From Naasia sp. SYSU D00948 (lineage in GTDB: Bacteria > Actinomycetota > Actinomycetes > Actinomycetales > Microbacteriaceae), in contig NZ_JAFMTA010000001.1 in assembly GCF_017916515.1 (NCBI RefSeq), positions 2,593,127 through 2,657,126 of the forward strand: 64,000 nucleotides of DNA, written 5' to 3'. The notes beneath the pieces were generated by a model. It ran no database searches. It worked only from the letters and a program-made list of their open reading frames with translations, and had not been told where the DNA came from. The first letter of the stretch is position 1, and every line of letters starts with the position of its first letter. The position numbers and the translations under genes were made by a program. Shown piece by piece: positions 23,040-33,009 of this stretch.

Positions 23040-24977
23040 GCCATCCTCGAGACGATCCGCGGACCGCGAGACCTCGACGCCCTGAGCCGCGAGGACCTCG
23101 TCCGGCTCGCGGACGAGATCCGCTCGTTCCTCGTGGCCAACGTGTCGAAGACGGGCGGCCACCTGGGTCCGAACCTCGGCGTGGTCGAGCTCACGATCGC
23201 GATGCACCGGGTGTTCCAGTCGCCCAAGGACCCCATCGTGTTCGACACCGGGCACCAGTCGTACGTGCACAAGCTGCTGACGGGCCGCCAGGACTTCTCC
23301 CGGCTGCGTCAGCTGGGCGGCATCGCCGGGTACCCGCAGCGGAGCGAGTCCGAGCACGACATCGTCGAGAGCTCGCACGCCTCCAGCTCGCTCTCCTGGG
23401 CCGACGGCATCTCGCGCGCCTTCTCCGTGACCGGGCAGGACGACCGGCACGTCGTCGCTGTGGTCGGCGACGGGGCGCTCACCGGCGGGATGACCTGGGA
23501 GGCCCTGAACAACATCAGCGACGACAACAACCGTCGCCTCGTCATCGTCGTCAACGACAACGGGCGCTCGTACGCGCCCACGATCGGCGGGCTCGCGCGG
23601 TTCCTCAACGAGGTGCGGACGCGGCGCTCCTACCGCGACCTCTACCTCTCGTCGCGGCGGTTCTTCGACCGGCTCGGCAAGCCGGGCCGCGCCATCTACC
23701 GCGGCACGCGGGGTGCGCTGCACGGCTTCCTCAGCCGCGTCGCGGGCAACCAGGGGATGTACTCGAACCTCGACATCAAGTACATCGGACCGGTGCACGG
23801 GCACGACATCGGCGCCCTCGAGGAGGCGTTCCGGCAGGCGAAGCACTACGAGCTGCCCGTCATCGTCCACGTCATCACTCAGAAGGGCCGCGGCTACCAG
23901 CCCGCCCTCCAGGACGTGGCGGACCAGTTCCACGCGGTCGGCCAGATCGACCCGGAGACGGGCGAGTCGCTCGAGGCGCCCGGCTCCCCGTCCTGGACCT
24001 CGGTGTTCTCGAAGGAGCTCGTCCGGCTCGCCGACCGGAACAAGCGGATCGTCGGGATCACCGCCGCGATGCTGCGGCCGACCGGGCTGCACGCCCTCGC
24101 CGAGAAGTACCCGGACCGGGTCTACGACGTGGGCATCGCCGAGCAGCATGCGGCCACGAGCGCGGCGGGTCTCGCGTTCGGCGGACTGCACCCCGTCGTC
24201 GCCCTCTACGCGACCTTCGTGAACCGCGCCTTCGACCAGGTGCTCATGGACGTCGCGCTGCACCGCGCGGGCGTCACCTTCGTGCTCGACCGGGCCGGGG
24301 TGACGGGACCGGACGGGGCCAGCCATCACGGGATGTGGGATCTCGCGATCCTGCAGGTCGTGCCCGGCATCCGGCTGGCCGCACCGCGCGACGCCAGCCG
24401 GCTCCGCGAGGAGCTCGCCGAGGCCGTGGCCGTCGAGGACGGGCCGACCGTGATCCGGTTCCCGAAGGGGGCCGCTGCGGACGACATCCCGGCCGTGGAC
24501 CGAACCCCCGACGGCGTCGACGTGCTCCGCGTCGGCACGCAGAACGACGTGCTCCTCGTCGCGGTCGGTCCGCTCGCCGGGCTCGCGCTCGAGGTCGCCG
24601 ACCGGCTGGAGGCGCAGGGCATCGGCGCGACGGTCGTCGACCCGCGCTGGGTCGTGCCGGTGCCCCGCAGCGTCGTGGAGCTCTCGCGCGAGCACCGCAT
24701 CGTCGCCACGCTCGAGGACGGCATCCGGGTCGGCGGCATCGGCACCCGGGTGCGCCAGGACCTGCGCGAGGCGGGCGTCGACACCGCGCTCACCGAGCTG
24801 GGCCTCCCGGACGAGTTCCTCGAGCACGGCTCGCGCGCCCAAATCCTGGAGCGGGCGGGCCTCACCCCGCAGCAGATCGCCCGCGACCTGGTCGCCCAGG
24901 TCCTGGGCACCAAGATCCCGGTGGCCCGCCCGGTGCAGGAGCACCGCCCGGCCGTCGAGGAGCACACCGAGCTCTAG
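23037..24977 (+). CDS. dxs: 1-deoxy-D-xylulose-5-phosphate synthase
   Basis: A 646-residue thiamine-diphosphate enzyme that condenses pyruvate with glyceraldehyde 3-phosphate, the entry step of the MEP isoprenoid pathway. The ThDP motif is VVGDGALTGGMTWEALNNIS with the late Asn of NDNGRSYAPTIGG; the transketolase-like Pyr domain has VYDVGIAEQHAATSAAGLAFGG and FDRAGVTGPDGASHHGMWD. The start MAILETIRGPRDLDALS matches the family. An in-frame ATG six codons earlier is ruled less likely by the -10 element. The gene follows the acnA terminator and is monocistronic. Confidence 0.96.
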   Translation: MAILETIRGPRDLDALSREDLVRLADEIRSFLVANVSKTGGHLGPNLGVVELTIAMHRVFQSPKDPIVFDTGHQSYVHKLLTGRQDFSRLRQLGGIAGYPQRSESEHDIVESSHASSSLSWADGISRAFSVTGQDDRHVVAVVGDGALTGGMTWEALNNISDDNNRRLVIVVNDNGRSYAPTIGGLARFLNEVRTRRSYRDLYLSSRRFFDRLGKPGRAIYRGTRGALHGFLSRVAGNQGMYSNLDIKYIGPVHGHDIGALEEAFRQAKHYELPVIVHVITQKGRGYQPALQDVADQFHAVGQIDPETGESLEAPGSPSWTSVFSKELVRLADRNKRIVGITAAMLRPTGLHALAEKYPDRVYDVGIAEQHAATSAAGLAFGGLHPVVALYATFVNRAFDQVLMDVALHRAGVTFVLDRAGVTGPDGASHHGMWDLAILQVVPGIRLAAPRDASRLREELAEAVAVEDGPTVIRFPKGAAADDIPAVDRTPDGVDVLRVGTQNDVLLVAVGPLAGLALEVADRLEAQGIGATVVDPRWVVPVPRSVVELSREHRIVATLEDGIRVGGIGTRVRQDLREAGVDTALTELGLPDEFLEHGSRAQILERAGLTPQQIARDLVAQVLGTKIPVARPVQEHRPAVEEHTEL

Positions 24978-25027
24978 CCCGCGCGCCCCCCGCTGGTGCA
25001 CCCGTCCGTCCGCACCGTGCCCACTCG

Positions 25028-25169
25028 CGCGGATCAGGAGATTGCACGCGGATCAGGGGATTCCGGCGGTTTCGCACGCGGATCAGGAGAACACGCCGGG
25101 TCGCGGCGAGGGGTTCCTGATCCGCGCAGAGGGCGAGGGTCAGTCGCCGGGGTGTTTCCCTGATCCGCG
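25028..25169. repeat. Cluster of five CGCGGATCAGG short repeats
   Basis: Three direct copies of CGCGGATCAGG(A/G)GA (25028-25041, 25047-25060, 25077-25090) are followed by two inverted copies, TCCTGATCCGCG (25115-25126) and CCCTGATCCGCG (25158-25169). The cluster fills the space between dxs and the convergent reductase gene. It resembles a REP-type element; an RNA made from it could fold with the inverted copies. No repeat-spacer regularity of a CRISPR is seen. Confidence 0.75.
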
Positions 25170-25182
25170 CAGCAGCGGACGG

Positions 25183-25725
25183 TCAGCCGGCCGCGTGGTA
25201 CGAGTACACGAGCTCTACGGCGCCCGACTCGAACAGGGTGTGGCGCAGCAGCGCGAGCGGCCGGGTCGGCTCCGCGAGCGGCAGCAGGGGAGCGCCCTTG
25301 CCGAGGATGATCGGCATCAGCGTGAGGTGGAACTCGTCCACGAGCTCGAGGTCCGCGGCCTGCGCCGCGACGTCGCCGCCCCCCATGAGCCACACGTTCG
25401 TGTCCCCGGCCGCCTCACGCGCATCCTGGATCACCTGCCCGACATCGCCTGCGGCGAAGCGGACGTCCGCGCCCTCGATCGCGGGCAGCTCGCGGTGGGT
25501 GACGACCCAGGTCGGGATCTGGGCGTAGGGCCAGGACTCGGTGCCCTCGTCGAGCAGGAACTCGTAGGTCTTCGACCCCATCACGATCGCGCCGACCCCC
25601 GCGATGAACCGGTCGTAGTGCTCCTGGTACGGCTCCATGCCGAACTGGAGCAGCCAGTCGATCTTGTTGTCGGCGTCGGCGATGAAGCCGTCGATGGATG
25701 AGGCGACGTAGTACTGGACGGCCAT
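25183..25725 (-). CDS. Dihydrofolate reductase/RibD C-terminal-like reductase
   Basis: A 180-residue DHFR-fold protein. The N-terminus MAVQYYVASSIDGFIAD, the segment IVMGSKTYEFLL, and the NADPH loop VWLMGGGDVAAQAADLELVDEFHLTLMPIILGKG are typical of stand-alone RibD_C proteins. They reduce pterin-like or flavin-pathway substrates with NADPH; the substrate here is unknown and housekeeping DHFR is unlikely. ATG at 25725 sits 6 nt after TACGGT (25737-25732 on the reverse strand), another leaderless-type start. The region upstream carries a motif shared with the gdhA upstream region. Confidence 0.85.
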   Translation of the reverse strand: MAVQYYVASSIDGFIADADNKIDWLLQFGMEPYQEHYDRFIAGVGAIVMGSKTYEFLLDEGTESWPYAQIPTWVVTHRELPAIEGADVRFAAGDVGQVIQDAREAAGDTNVWLMGGGDVAAQAADLELVDEFHLTLMPIILGKGAPLLPLAEPTRPLALLRHTLFESGAVELVYSYHAAG

Positions 25726-25762
25726 ACCGCCACCGTACAAGCGCCCCCGGACGCCGCCGAGG

Positions 25763-25791
25763 GGTTGCCTCGGCAACCGGGGCCGTACCGG
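25763..25791. promoter_or_regulatory. Inverted repeat plus motif shared with the gdhA upstream region
   Basis: GGTTGCC-TC-GGCAACC (25763-25778) runs into GCAACCGGGGCCGTACCGG (25773-25791). The latter matches 18 of 19 positions at 27369-27387 upstream of gdhA. Both copies have the same orientation relative to the gene they precede, 48 nt from this reductase start. The regulator is unknown. Confidence 0.45.
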
Positions 25792-25850
25792 AGATCCTGG
25801 GCCGCCGTGCCGGCCCGGATGCGCCGCTCCGGCCCGCGTTGGGATCCGGA

Positions 25851-27317
<1,467 letters not shown>

Positions 27318-27368
27318 TCAAGGCTAAGCGGTTGCGCCGCGCTGACCGCGCCCGGGGGCGGGGCTTGC

Positions 27369-27387
27369 GCAACCGGGGCCGTTCCGG
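27369..27387. promoter_or_regulatory. Motif upstream of gdhA shared with the neighbouring reductase
   Basis: GCAACCGGGGCCGTTCCGG is preceded by a TTGCGCAA palindrome (27365-27372). It lies 135 nt before the gdhA start and matches the site at 25773-25791 with one difference. No other copy was noticed in the window. Confidence 0.4.
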
Positions 27388-27420
27388 CAGTCGCGGGCCG
27401 AAACGCCGGCCCGGAAACGC

Positions 27421-27456
27421 CGGATCGGCCCGTGTCGCACGACGCGGGCCGATCCG
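27421..27456 (-). terminator. Terminator after the fad operon
   Basis: CGGATCGGCCCG and CGGGCCGATCCG form a perfect 12-bp stem around a 12-nt loop, 8 nt past the fadB-like stop on the reverse strand. Confidence 0.75.
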
Positions 27457-27463
27457 AGGGGGA

Positions 27464-29641
27464 CTACGCGACGGGGGCGGGTTCCTGGGTCCGGTGCGCC
27501 GCGCCGCGGATCGGCGGGGTGTGGAACGTGCCGCCGAAGGCGCGCTCCGACGCTCCGACCCGGTCGAGGTACGGGGTGAGGCCGCCCATGTGGAACGGGT
27601 ACCCCGCGCCGAGGATGAGGCACAGGTCGATGTCCTCGGGCCCGGGCACCACCTGCTCCTCGAGCATGCGGTGCACTTCGTCGGCGAGGCCGTCCTCGAA
27701 CCGCGCCCGCAGCTCCTCGGCGCTCATCGCCGTGCCCCTGCCCTCGTGCTGGGCGTCCACGATCCGCTGCGCCCGCTTGTCGATGCCCTTGATCTCGCCC
27801 TTGCCGTCCTTCTCGTAGATGCGGCCGAGCTCGGCGAGCTGGTGCAGGCTCTCGCTGCGGAAGAAGCGGTCCGGGAAGGCGGCATGGTGCGTGTCGAGGA
27901 CGTGCGCACCCACCTTGAGCCCGACGAGCTCGAGCAGCACGAAGGGCGTCATCGGGAGGCCGAACGGGCGGATCGCCTCGTCGACGGTGGCGAACGGCGT
28001 GCCGGTGTCGACGGCGTGCATCGCCTCGCCGAGCACCTTGGCGAGGATGCGGTTGACGACGAAGCCCGGGGTGTCCCGCGTGATGACGGCGTTCTTCTTG
28101 AGCGCCTGGGCGGTCACCATCGCCGTGCTCAGAGTGGCGTCGTCGGTCCTCGGGGCGCGGACCACCTCGACCAGCGGCATCACCGCGACCGGGTTGAAGA
28201 AGTGGAAGCCGACGAGGCGCTCCGGATGCTGGAGCTTCTCGCCGATCCGCTCCACGGACAGCGACGAGGTGTTCGTCGCGAGCACGGTCTCGGGGGAGAC
28301 GTACCGCTCGATGTCGGCGAACACGTCCTGCTTGACCGAGAGCTCCTCGAACACGGCCTCGATGACCCACTCGCAGTCCGCGAAGTGGGCCCTGTCCGTC
28401 GTGCCGTGCAGCAGTGCCTTCAGCCGGTTGGCCTCATCACCGTCGATGCGTCCCTTGCCGAGCAGCGCGTCGATCTCGCTCCGGATGGTGGCGAGACCTT
28501 TGTCGACGCGGGCCTGGTCGAGGTCCGTGATGACCACGGGCACCTGGAGGCGGCGCAGGAACAGCAGCGCGAACTGCGTGGCCATGAGGCCGGCGCCAAC
28601 GACGCCGACCTTCGTGATCTTGCGGGCGAGCGCCTTGTCGGGCGCACCGACGGGTCGCTTGGCGCGCTTCTGCACGAGCTCGAACGCATAGATGCTCGCG
28701 GCGAACTGGTCGCCCGCGATCAGGTCGGCGAGGACCTCGTCCTCGGCCTCGAACGCCTTCTCCCTGGTCGTGCTCTTCGCAGCCTTGAGCAGGTCGAGGG
28801 CGGCGTAGGGGGACCTGGGAACGGTCCCGATCCTGCTCTCCAGGCTCTTCCGGGCGATGCCGATGGCGACATCCCACTTGGCGAGGCGCTCGAGCTTCCC
28901 GGGCCTGTTCGGCCGCTTCACCGTGATGCTGCCGCCGAGCACGCCGTCGGCCCAGCGCAGGGAGTCCTCGAGGAAGGTCGCGGCCGGGAACTTCGCGTCC
29001 GCGATCCCCATCTCGAACGCCTGGTCCGCGGACAGCATCCGGTTCTGCTTGAGCGGGTTCTCGATCACGACCTTGAGGGCGTTCTCGATGCCGATGAGGT
29101 TCGGCAGGAGGTAGGAGCCGCCCCAGCCGGGGATGATGCCGAGGAACACCTCGGGCAGCGCGATCGCCGGCGCGGAGGCGTCCAGGGTCCGGTAGTCGGC
29201 GTTGAGGGCGATCTCGAGCCCGCCGCCCAGGGCGAGGCCGTTGATGAACACGAACGACGGCACGCCGAGCGTCGCCTGCTTGCCGAACACGAAGTGCCCG
29301 AGCTGCGCGAACTTCCGGCCGACCTCGCGGGACGGGATCTCGCCGACACGGCTGAGGTCGGCGCCCGCCGCGAGGATGAACGGCTTGCCCGTGACGGCCA
29401 CGCCGTGGATCTCGCCGCGCCCGGCGCGCTCGGCGAGCTCGTCGAAGACGCGCCCGAGCTCCAGGAGGGTGTTGGCGCCGAGCGTGTTGGGGCGCGTGTG
29501 GTCGCGCCCGTTGTCGAGCGTGATCAGCGCGAGGAGGCGGCCGCTCGGCAGCCGGACGTCCCGCACGTAGGAGTGCGTCACGACCTCGTCGGGCGAGCCC
29601 TCCGCGAGGTCGCTGAAGTCGATGGCGGAGTAGTCGGTCAC
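27464..29641 (-). CDS. fadB: Fatty-acid oxidation multienzyme (enoyl-CoA hydratase/3-hydroxyacyl-CoA dehydrogenase)
   Basis: A 725-residue trifunctional-type alpha subunit. The N-terminal crotonase domain has the oxyanion-hole segments KPFILAAGADLSRV and FVFINGLALGGGLEIALNADYRT and the catalytic region LPEVFLGIIPGWGGSYLLP. The 3-hydroxyacyl-CoA dehydrogenase begins near residue 340 with VGVVGAGLMATQFALLFLRR and contains NTSSLSVERI and GFHFFNPVAVMPLVEVV. It hydrates and oxidises enoyl-CoAs in beta-oxidation and pairs with the thiolase encoded just upstream. The GTG at 29641 overlaps the thiolase stop. A terminator follows. The gene could equally be labelled fadJ. Confidence 0.93.
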   Translation of the reverse strand: MTDYSAIDFSDLAEGSPDEVVTHSYVRDVRLPSGRLLALITLDNGRDHTRPNTLGANTLLELGRVFDELAERAGRGEIHGVAVTGKPFILAAGADLSRVGEIPSREVGRKFAQLGHFVFGKQATLGVPSFVFINGLALGGGLEIALNADYRTLDASAPAIALPEVFLGIIPGWGGSYLLPNLIGIENALKVVIENPLKQNRMLSADQAFEMGIADAKFPAATFLEDSLRWADGVLGGSITVKRPNRPGKLERLAKWDVAIGIARKSLESRIGTVPRSPYAALDLLKAAKSTTREKAFEAEDEVLADLIAGDQFAASIYAFELVQKRAKRPVGAPDKALARKITKVGVVGAGLMATQFALLFLRRLQVPVVITDLDQARVDKGLATIRSEIDALLGKGRIDGDEANRLKALLHGTTDRAHFADCEWVIEAVFEELSVKQDVFADIERYVSPETVLATNTSSLSVERIGEKLQHPERLVGFHFFNPVAVMPLVEVVRAPRTDDATLSTAMVTAQALKKNAVITRDTPGFVVNRILAKVLGEAMHAVDTGTPFATVDEAIRPFGLPMTPFVLLELVGLKVGAHVLDTHHAAFPDRFFRSESLHQLAELGRIYEKDGKGEIKGIDKRAQRIVDAQHEGRGTAMSAEELRARFEDGLADEVHRMLEEQVVPGPEDIDLCLILGAGYPFHMGGLTPYLDRVGASERAFGGTFHTPPIRGAAHRTQEPAPVA

Positions 29642-30897
29642 TTGGACGCCTTCCTGCGCGCGGCGAGCTCCTTGGCTTCCTTGCCGAGTCGCCCGCTGTT
29701 CCACTTCTTGCCGTTCCAGTTGGGGTTCTCCCAGACGACGGTGCCGCCCTGACCGAGCCCGATGCAGAGCGCCGTGATGCCGTACCGGACCTCCGGGTAG
29801 TCCTCGAAGTGGCGGGCCAGCTGGCTCATGATGCGGACGCCGGAGGCCGCGAGCGGATGGCCGACGGCGATCGCGCCGCCCCAGCGGTTCACCCGCGGGT
29901 CCTCGTCGTCGACGCCCCAGTGGTCCAGCAGGGCGAGCACCTGGACGGCGAAGGCCTCGTTGAGCTCGATGAGGCCGATGTCGTCGATCGTGAGTCCCGC
30001 CTTGCGCAGCGCCTTGTCGGTCGAGGGGATCGGGCCGAGGCCCATCACCTCCGGCTCGACGCCTGCGTAGGCGAAGCTCACGAGCTTCATCCTGGGCTTG
30101 AGGCCGAACTCCTTGGCCGCCTTCGAGCTCGCCATCAGGGCGACGGTCGCACCGTCGGTCAGCGGGGAGGAGTTGCCCGCGGTGACGCGGCCGTGCGGGC
30201 GGAACGGCGTCTTGAGGCCGGCCAGGCCCTCCATCGTCGTCTCGGGCCGCATGCCCTCGTCCTGCGTGGCGAGCCCCCAGCCCTGGTCGCTGCGCACCGC
30301 GATCGGGATGAGGTCCTTCTGGATCTTCCCGGCGGCGTAGGCGGCGGCCAGCTTGTGCTGGCTGTTCATCGCGTACCGGTCCGCCCGCTCCTTCGTGAGG
30401 TGCGGGAAGCGGTCGTGGATGCGCTCCGCAGTCTTGCCCATGTTCAGCGCGTCGGCGCTGACCAGCTTCTCGGCGAGGAAGCGGGGGTTGGGGTCCGCGT
30501 CGAGACCCATCGGGTGGCGGCCCATGTGCTCGACGCCTCCCGCGATGGCGACGTCGTAGGCGCCGAAGGCGATCGCTCCCGCGGTGGTCGTGACGCTCGT
30601 CATCGCGCCGGCGCACATCCGGTCGATCGCGTAGCCGGGGACCGTCTGCGGAAGACCCGCCAGGATCGCGGAGGTCCGGCCGAGGGTGAGTCCCTGGTCC
30701 CCCTGCTGCGTGGTCGCGGCGATCGCGACGTCGTCGACGCGGTCCTTCGGCAGCGACGGGTTCCGCTCGAGGAGGCCGATCATGGCCTTCACGATCAGGT
30801 CGTCGGCGCGGGTGCCCCAGTACATGCCCTTCTCGCCGGCCCGCCCGAACGGGGTGCGGACCCCGTCGACGAAGACGACCTCGGTTCCCTCGGCCAC
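29638..30897 (-). CDS. fadA: Acetyl-CoA acyltransferase (thiolase)
   Basis: A 419-residue thiolase that cleaves 3-ketoacyl-CoA, the last step of beta-oxidation. The acyl-accepting Cys lies in AIDRMCAGAMTSVTTTAG, the NEAF box in LIELNEAFAVQVLALL, the catalytic His in AIAVGHPLAASG and the second Cys in TALCIGLGQGGT. GTG at 30897 is chosen: AAGGGAG lies 5 nt upstream and the translation VAEGTEVVFVDGVRTPFGR fits family starts, whereas the ATG 16 codons upstream has no ribosome site. It heads a two-gene operon. In the 133-nt gap before it, TAGGCT on the reverse strand is a possible -10. Confidence 0.93.
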   Translation of the reverse strand: MAEGTEVVFVDGVRTPFGRAGEKGMYWGTRADDLIVKAMIGLLERNPSLPKDRVDDVAIAATTQQGDQGLTLGRTSAILAGLPQTVPGYAIDRMCAGAMTSVTTTAGAIAFGAYDVAIAGGVEHMGRHPMGLDADPNPRFLAEKLVSADALNMGKTAERIHDRFPHLTKERADRYAMNSQHKLAAAYAAGKIQKDLIPIAVRSDQGWGLATQDEGMRPETTMEGLAGLKTPFRPHGRVTAGNSSPLTDGATVALMASSKAAKEFGLKPRMKLVSFAYAGVEPEVMGLGPIPSTDKALRKAGLTIDDIGLIELNEAFAVQVLALLDHWGVDDEDPRVNRWGGAIAVGHPLAASGVRIMSQLARHFEDYPEVRYGITALCIGLGQGGTVVWENPNWNGKKWNSGRLGKEAKELAARRKASK

Positions 30898-31030
30898 GAT
30901 GACTCCCTTGTTCGCTCGACTGCCTCGAGTGCCCTGTCCCGGCACGACGCGGCGGCTGGGCGCACGGCGCCGCAGCGGGCACGCAGAAGCCTACGGATCG
31001 GGGTCGGCGCCCCAAATCCTTTGACCCTTC

Positions 31031-32296
31031 CTACGAAGCGGCGCTCTCCGCCGCATCGGGGGATTGGCGGGCCGCGACAAAGGCCTCCGCGACCGGTCCG
31101 GCGATCGCCTCGACCTGCCACGGACGGGCCCCGAGGGCGGCGAAGGCGGCGGCCACGGAGTCGGCGTCGACCGGCTCCGGCGGCGTCCACGCGACGCGGC
31201 GCAGCGTGTCCGGGGTGATCAGGTTCTCGACCGGGAGGTCGAGGTCCTCGGCGATCGCCGTCACCGCCTGGCGCGCCCGCTTCAGGCGCCGGTCGGCATC
31301 CGGGTTCCGGTCTGCCCACGCGCGCGGCGGGGGCATCGGGTCGCCGGTGACGCGCAGCTGCGGGAGGTCCTCGGTCGTCAGGCCCTGCTCGATCGCGGCC
31401 CACCAGCGGTCGAGCTCGTTCCTGCTGGCGCGGCCGGAGAATTCGCGGAGGGCGGCCAGGTCACGCTTGGTCTTGGGCAGGGCCCGAGCGGCGGCGACGA
31501 GCGACGCGTCGGGCACGAGGCGACCGGGGGAGACGTCGAGCGTGCGCGCGAGGTCGTCGCGGGCCCGCCAGAGCTCGCGGGCGACGGCCAGGCCGCGCAG
31601 GCCCTTGATCGTGTGGACGCCGGACAGCCGCCGCCACGGCTCGGCGCGCACCGTCGCCTCCCGGTCGAGCACGGCCTGGAACTCCTGCTGGGCGATCGCG
31701 GTCTTGCCGGATGTCTCGAGCAGCTCGACCATCCTGTCGCGGAGGTCGACGAGCAGCTCGACGTCGAGCGCGGCGTAGACGAGCCAGGAGTCGGGCAGGG
31801 GGCGCGTCGACCAGTCCGCCGCCGAGTGCTCCTTCGCGAGGTGCAGGCCTAGCAGCTCCTCGACCACGTAGGCGAGCCCGACGCGGGAGAACCCGAGCAG
31901 GCGGGCGGCCAGCTCGGTGTCGAAGATCCGCTCCGGGTCGAGGCCGACCTCGCGCAGGCACGCGAGGTCCTGGCTCGCCGCGTGCAGGATCCACTCCTCC
32001 CCGCGGATCGCGGCCTCGAGCTCGCGGAAGTCGCCGATGGCGGGAGGGTCGAAGAGGAAGGTGCCGGCGCCGCGGCGGTGCACCTGGATGAGGTAGGCGC
32101 GCTGCGAGTAGCGGAAGCCGCTCGCGCGCTCGGCGTCGACGGCGACGGGGCCGGTGCCGTGCGTGAGGAGGGAGACGGCTCGGAGGTACCCGGCCCTGGT
32201 GTCGGTGACCTCGACGGGCGCGAGCGGCCGCGCGGTGGGCAGGGGAGGAGCGGCGGGAGCGCCCTCGGTCGGGGATTCCGGGGACGCGTCAGCCAC
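31031..32296 (-). CDS. Ribonuclease D-family 3'-5' exonuclease with HRDC domain
   Basis: A 421-residue DEDDy exonuclease. The metal-binding acids lie in VAVDAERASGFRYSQ, HAASQDLACLREVG and the YAALDVELLVDL box (Tyr-x3-Asp). The HRDC domain follows (LRGLAVARELWRARDDLARTLD). By family it trims tRNA and other stable RNA 3' ends; actinobacterial members are often the only RNase D. The GTG start at 32296 overlaps the DUF3000 stop by 8 bp, so the two are coupled, an arrangement known across the phylum. The longer in-frame ORF upstream is the DUF3000 gene read in the wrong frame. Confidence 0.92.
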   Translation of the reverse strand: MADASPESPTEGAPAAPPLPTARPLAPVEVTDTRAGYLRAVSLLTHGTGPVAVDAERASGFRYSQRAYLIQVHRRGAGTFLFDPPAIGDFRELEAAIRGEEWILHAASQDLACLREVGLDPERIFDTELAARLLGFSRVGLAYVVEELLGLHLAKEHSAADWSTRPLPDSWLVYAALDVELLVDLRDRMVELLETSGKTAIAQQEFQAVLDREATVRAEPWRRLSGVHTIKGLRGLAVARELWRARDDLARTLDVSPGRLVPDASLVAAARALPKTKRDLAALREFSGRASRNELDRWWAAIEQGLTTEDLPQLRVTGDPMPPPRAWADRNPDADRRLKRARQAVTAIAEDLDLPVENLITPDTLRRVAWTPPEPVDADSVAAAFAALGARPWQVEAIAGPVAEAFVAARQSPDAAESAAS

Positions 32297-32882
32297 GGGC
32301 GGCTCGCCGCGCAGACAGCATCGTGACTCCCTCAGCGCCGGGGGGAAGCCCCGCCAGCATGCAGACCAGTTCCGTCCAGCCTTCCACATGAGCGGAGACG
32401 TCCGACTCCAGCGGCGTCCAGGACGCGCGCAGCTCGATCTTGGCGCCGTCGCCCTGGGCGGCGAGCTCGCCGAAGCCCGTGGAGATGATCTTCGTCGCGG
32501 TGCCGGAGGCCGCGGTGTACTGGGCGCCTCGGGTGTCCAGCGCATCCGTCAGCCAGGACCAGGTGACCTCGGCCAGGAAGGGGTCGAGCCCGATGTCCGG
32601 CTCGAGCGGGGCCTGCGCGAAGCACACGATGCGGAAGCGGCCGCCCCACGCCTCGGGCTCGTCCTCGTCGTAGAGGAGCACGAGGCGCCCGGTGCCGAGG
32701 TCCAGCTCGACCCCGTGGGGCGTGGGGTTCACGTCGGCCGAGAGCGCGACCGACCAGGGGGCGAGACCGGTGGGGGCCGGGATCGACTCGATCACCACGT
32801 CCCGCCGCACGCGAGCGCGCTCGATGGACTCCAGCGCCTCGGCGAACTCGGCGGGGGGAGTGGTGTCTCGGGATGCGCCCAC
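32289..32882 (-). CDS. DUF3000 protein
   Basis: A 197-residue protein with the DUF3000 features PAEFAEALESIERARVRRDVVIESIPAPTGLAPWSVAL, GTGRLVLLYDEDEPEAWGGRFR and EVTWSWLTDALDTRGAQY. It has no predicted membrane segment or known motif; the family is actinobacterial and always next to RNase D, so a role in RNA metabolism is possible but untested. The start at the GTG of 32882 is set by a leaderless-type -10 box 7 nt upstream rather than by the far-upstream in-frame ATG. Confidence 0.88.
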   Translation of the reverse strand: MGASRDTTPPAEFAEALESIERARVRRDVVIESIPAPTGLAPWSVALSADVNPTPHGVELDLGTGRLVLLYDEDEPEAWGGRFRIVCFAQAPLEPDIGLDPFLAEVTWSWLTDALDTRGAQYTAASGTATKIISTGFGELAAQGDGAKIELRASWTPLESDVSAHVEGWTELVCMLAGLPPGAEGVTMLSARRAARG

Positions 32883-32895
32883 GGCATGAAGACTA
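32880..32895 (-). promoter_or_regulatory. Leaderless promoter of the DUF3000-RNase D operon (-10 TAGTCT)
   Basis: On the reverse strand TAGTCT (32895-32890) ends 7 nt before the GTG at 32882, with no ribosome site between. Confidence 0.6.
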
Positions 32896-33009
32896 GGCCG
32901 ATCCGATCCGGATGGACGGGCTTCCCGGGCGGTGGGTCGGGCGAGGAGCCGCGCCGGAAGGTGCGCGGCCCCTGTTGGTACCGTGGAGCGAACGATCGGA
33001 GGCGAATCG

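Noticed and set aside
25028-25169. CRISPR array
   Set aside because: Units are only 12-14 nt, in both orientations, with irregular spacing and no cas genes.
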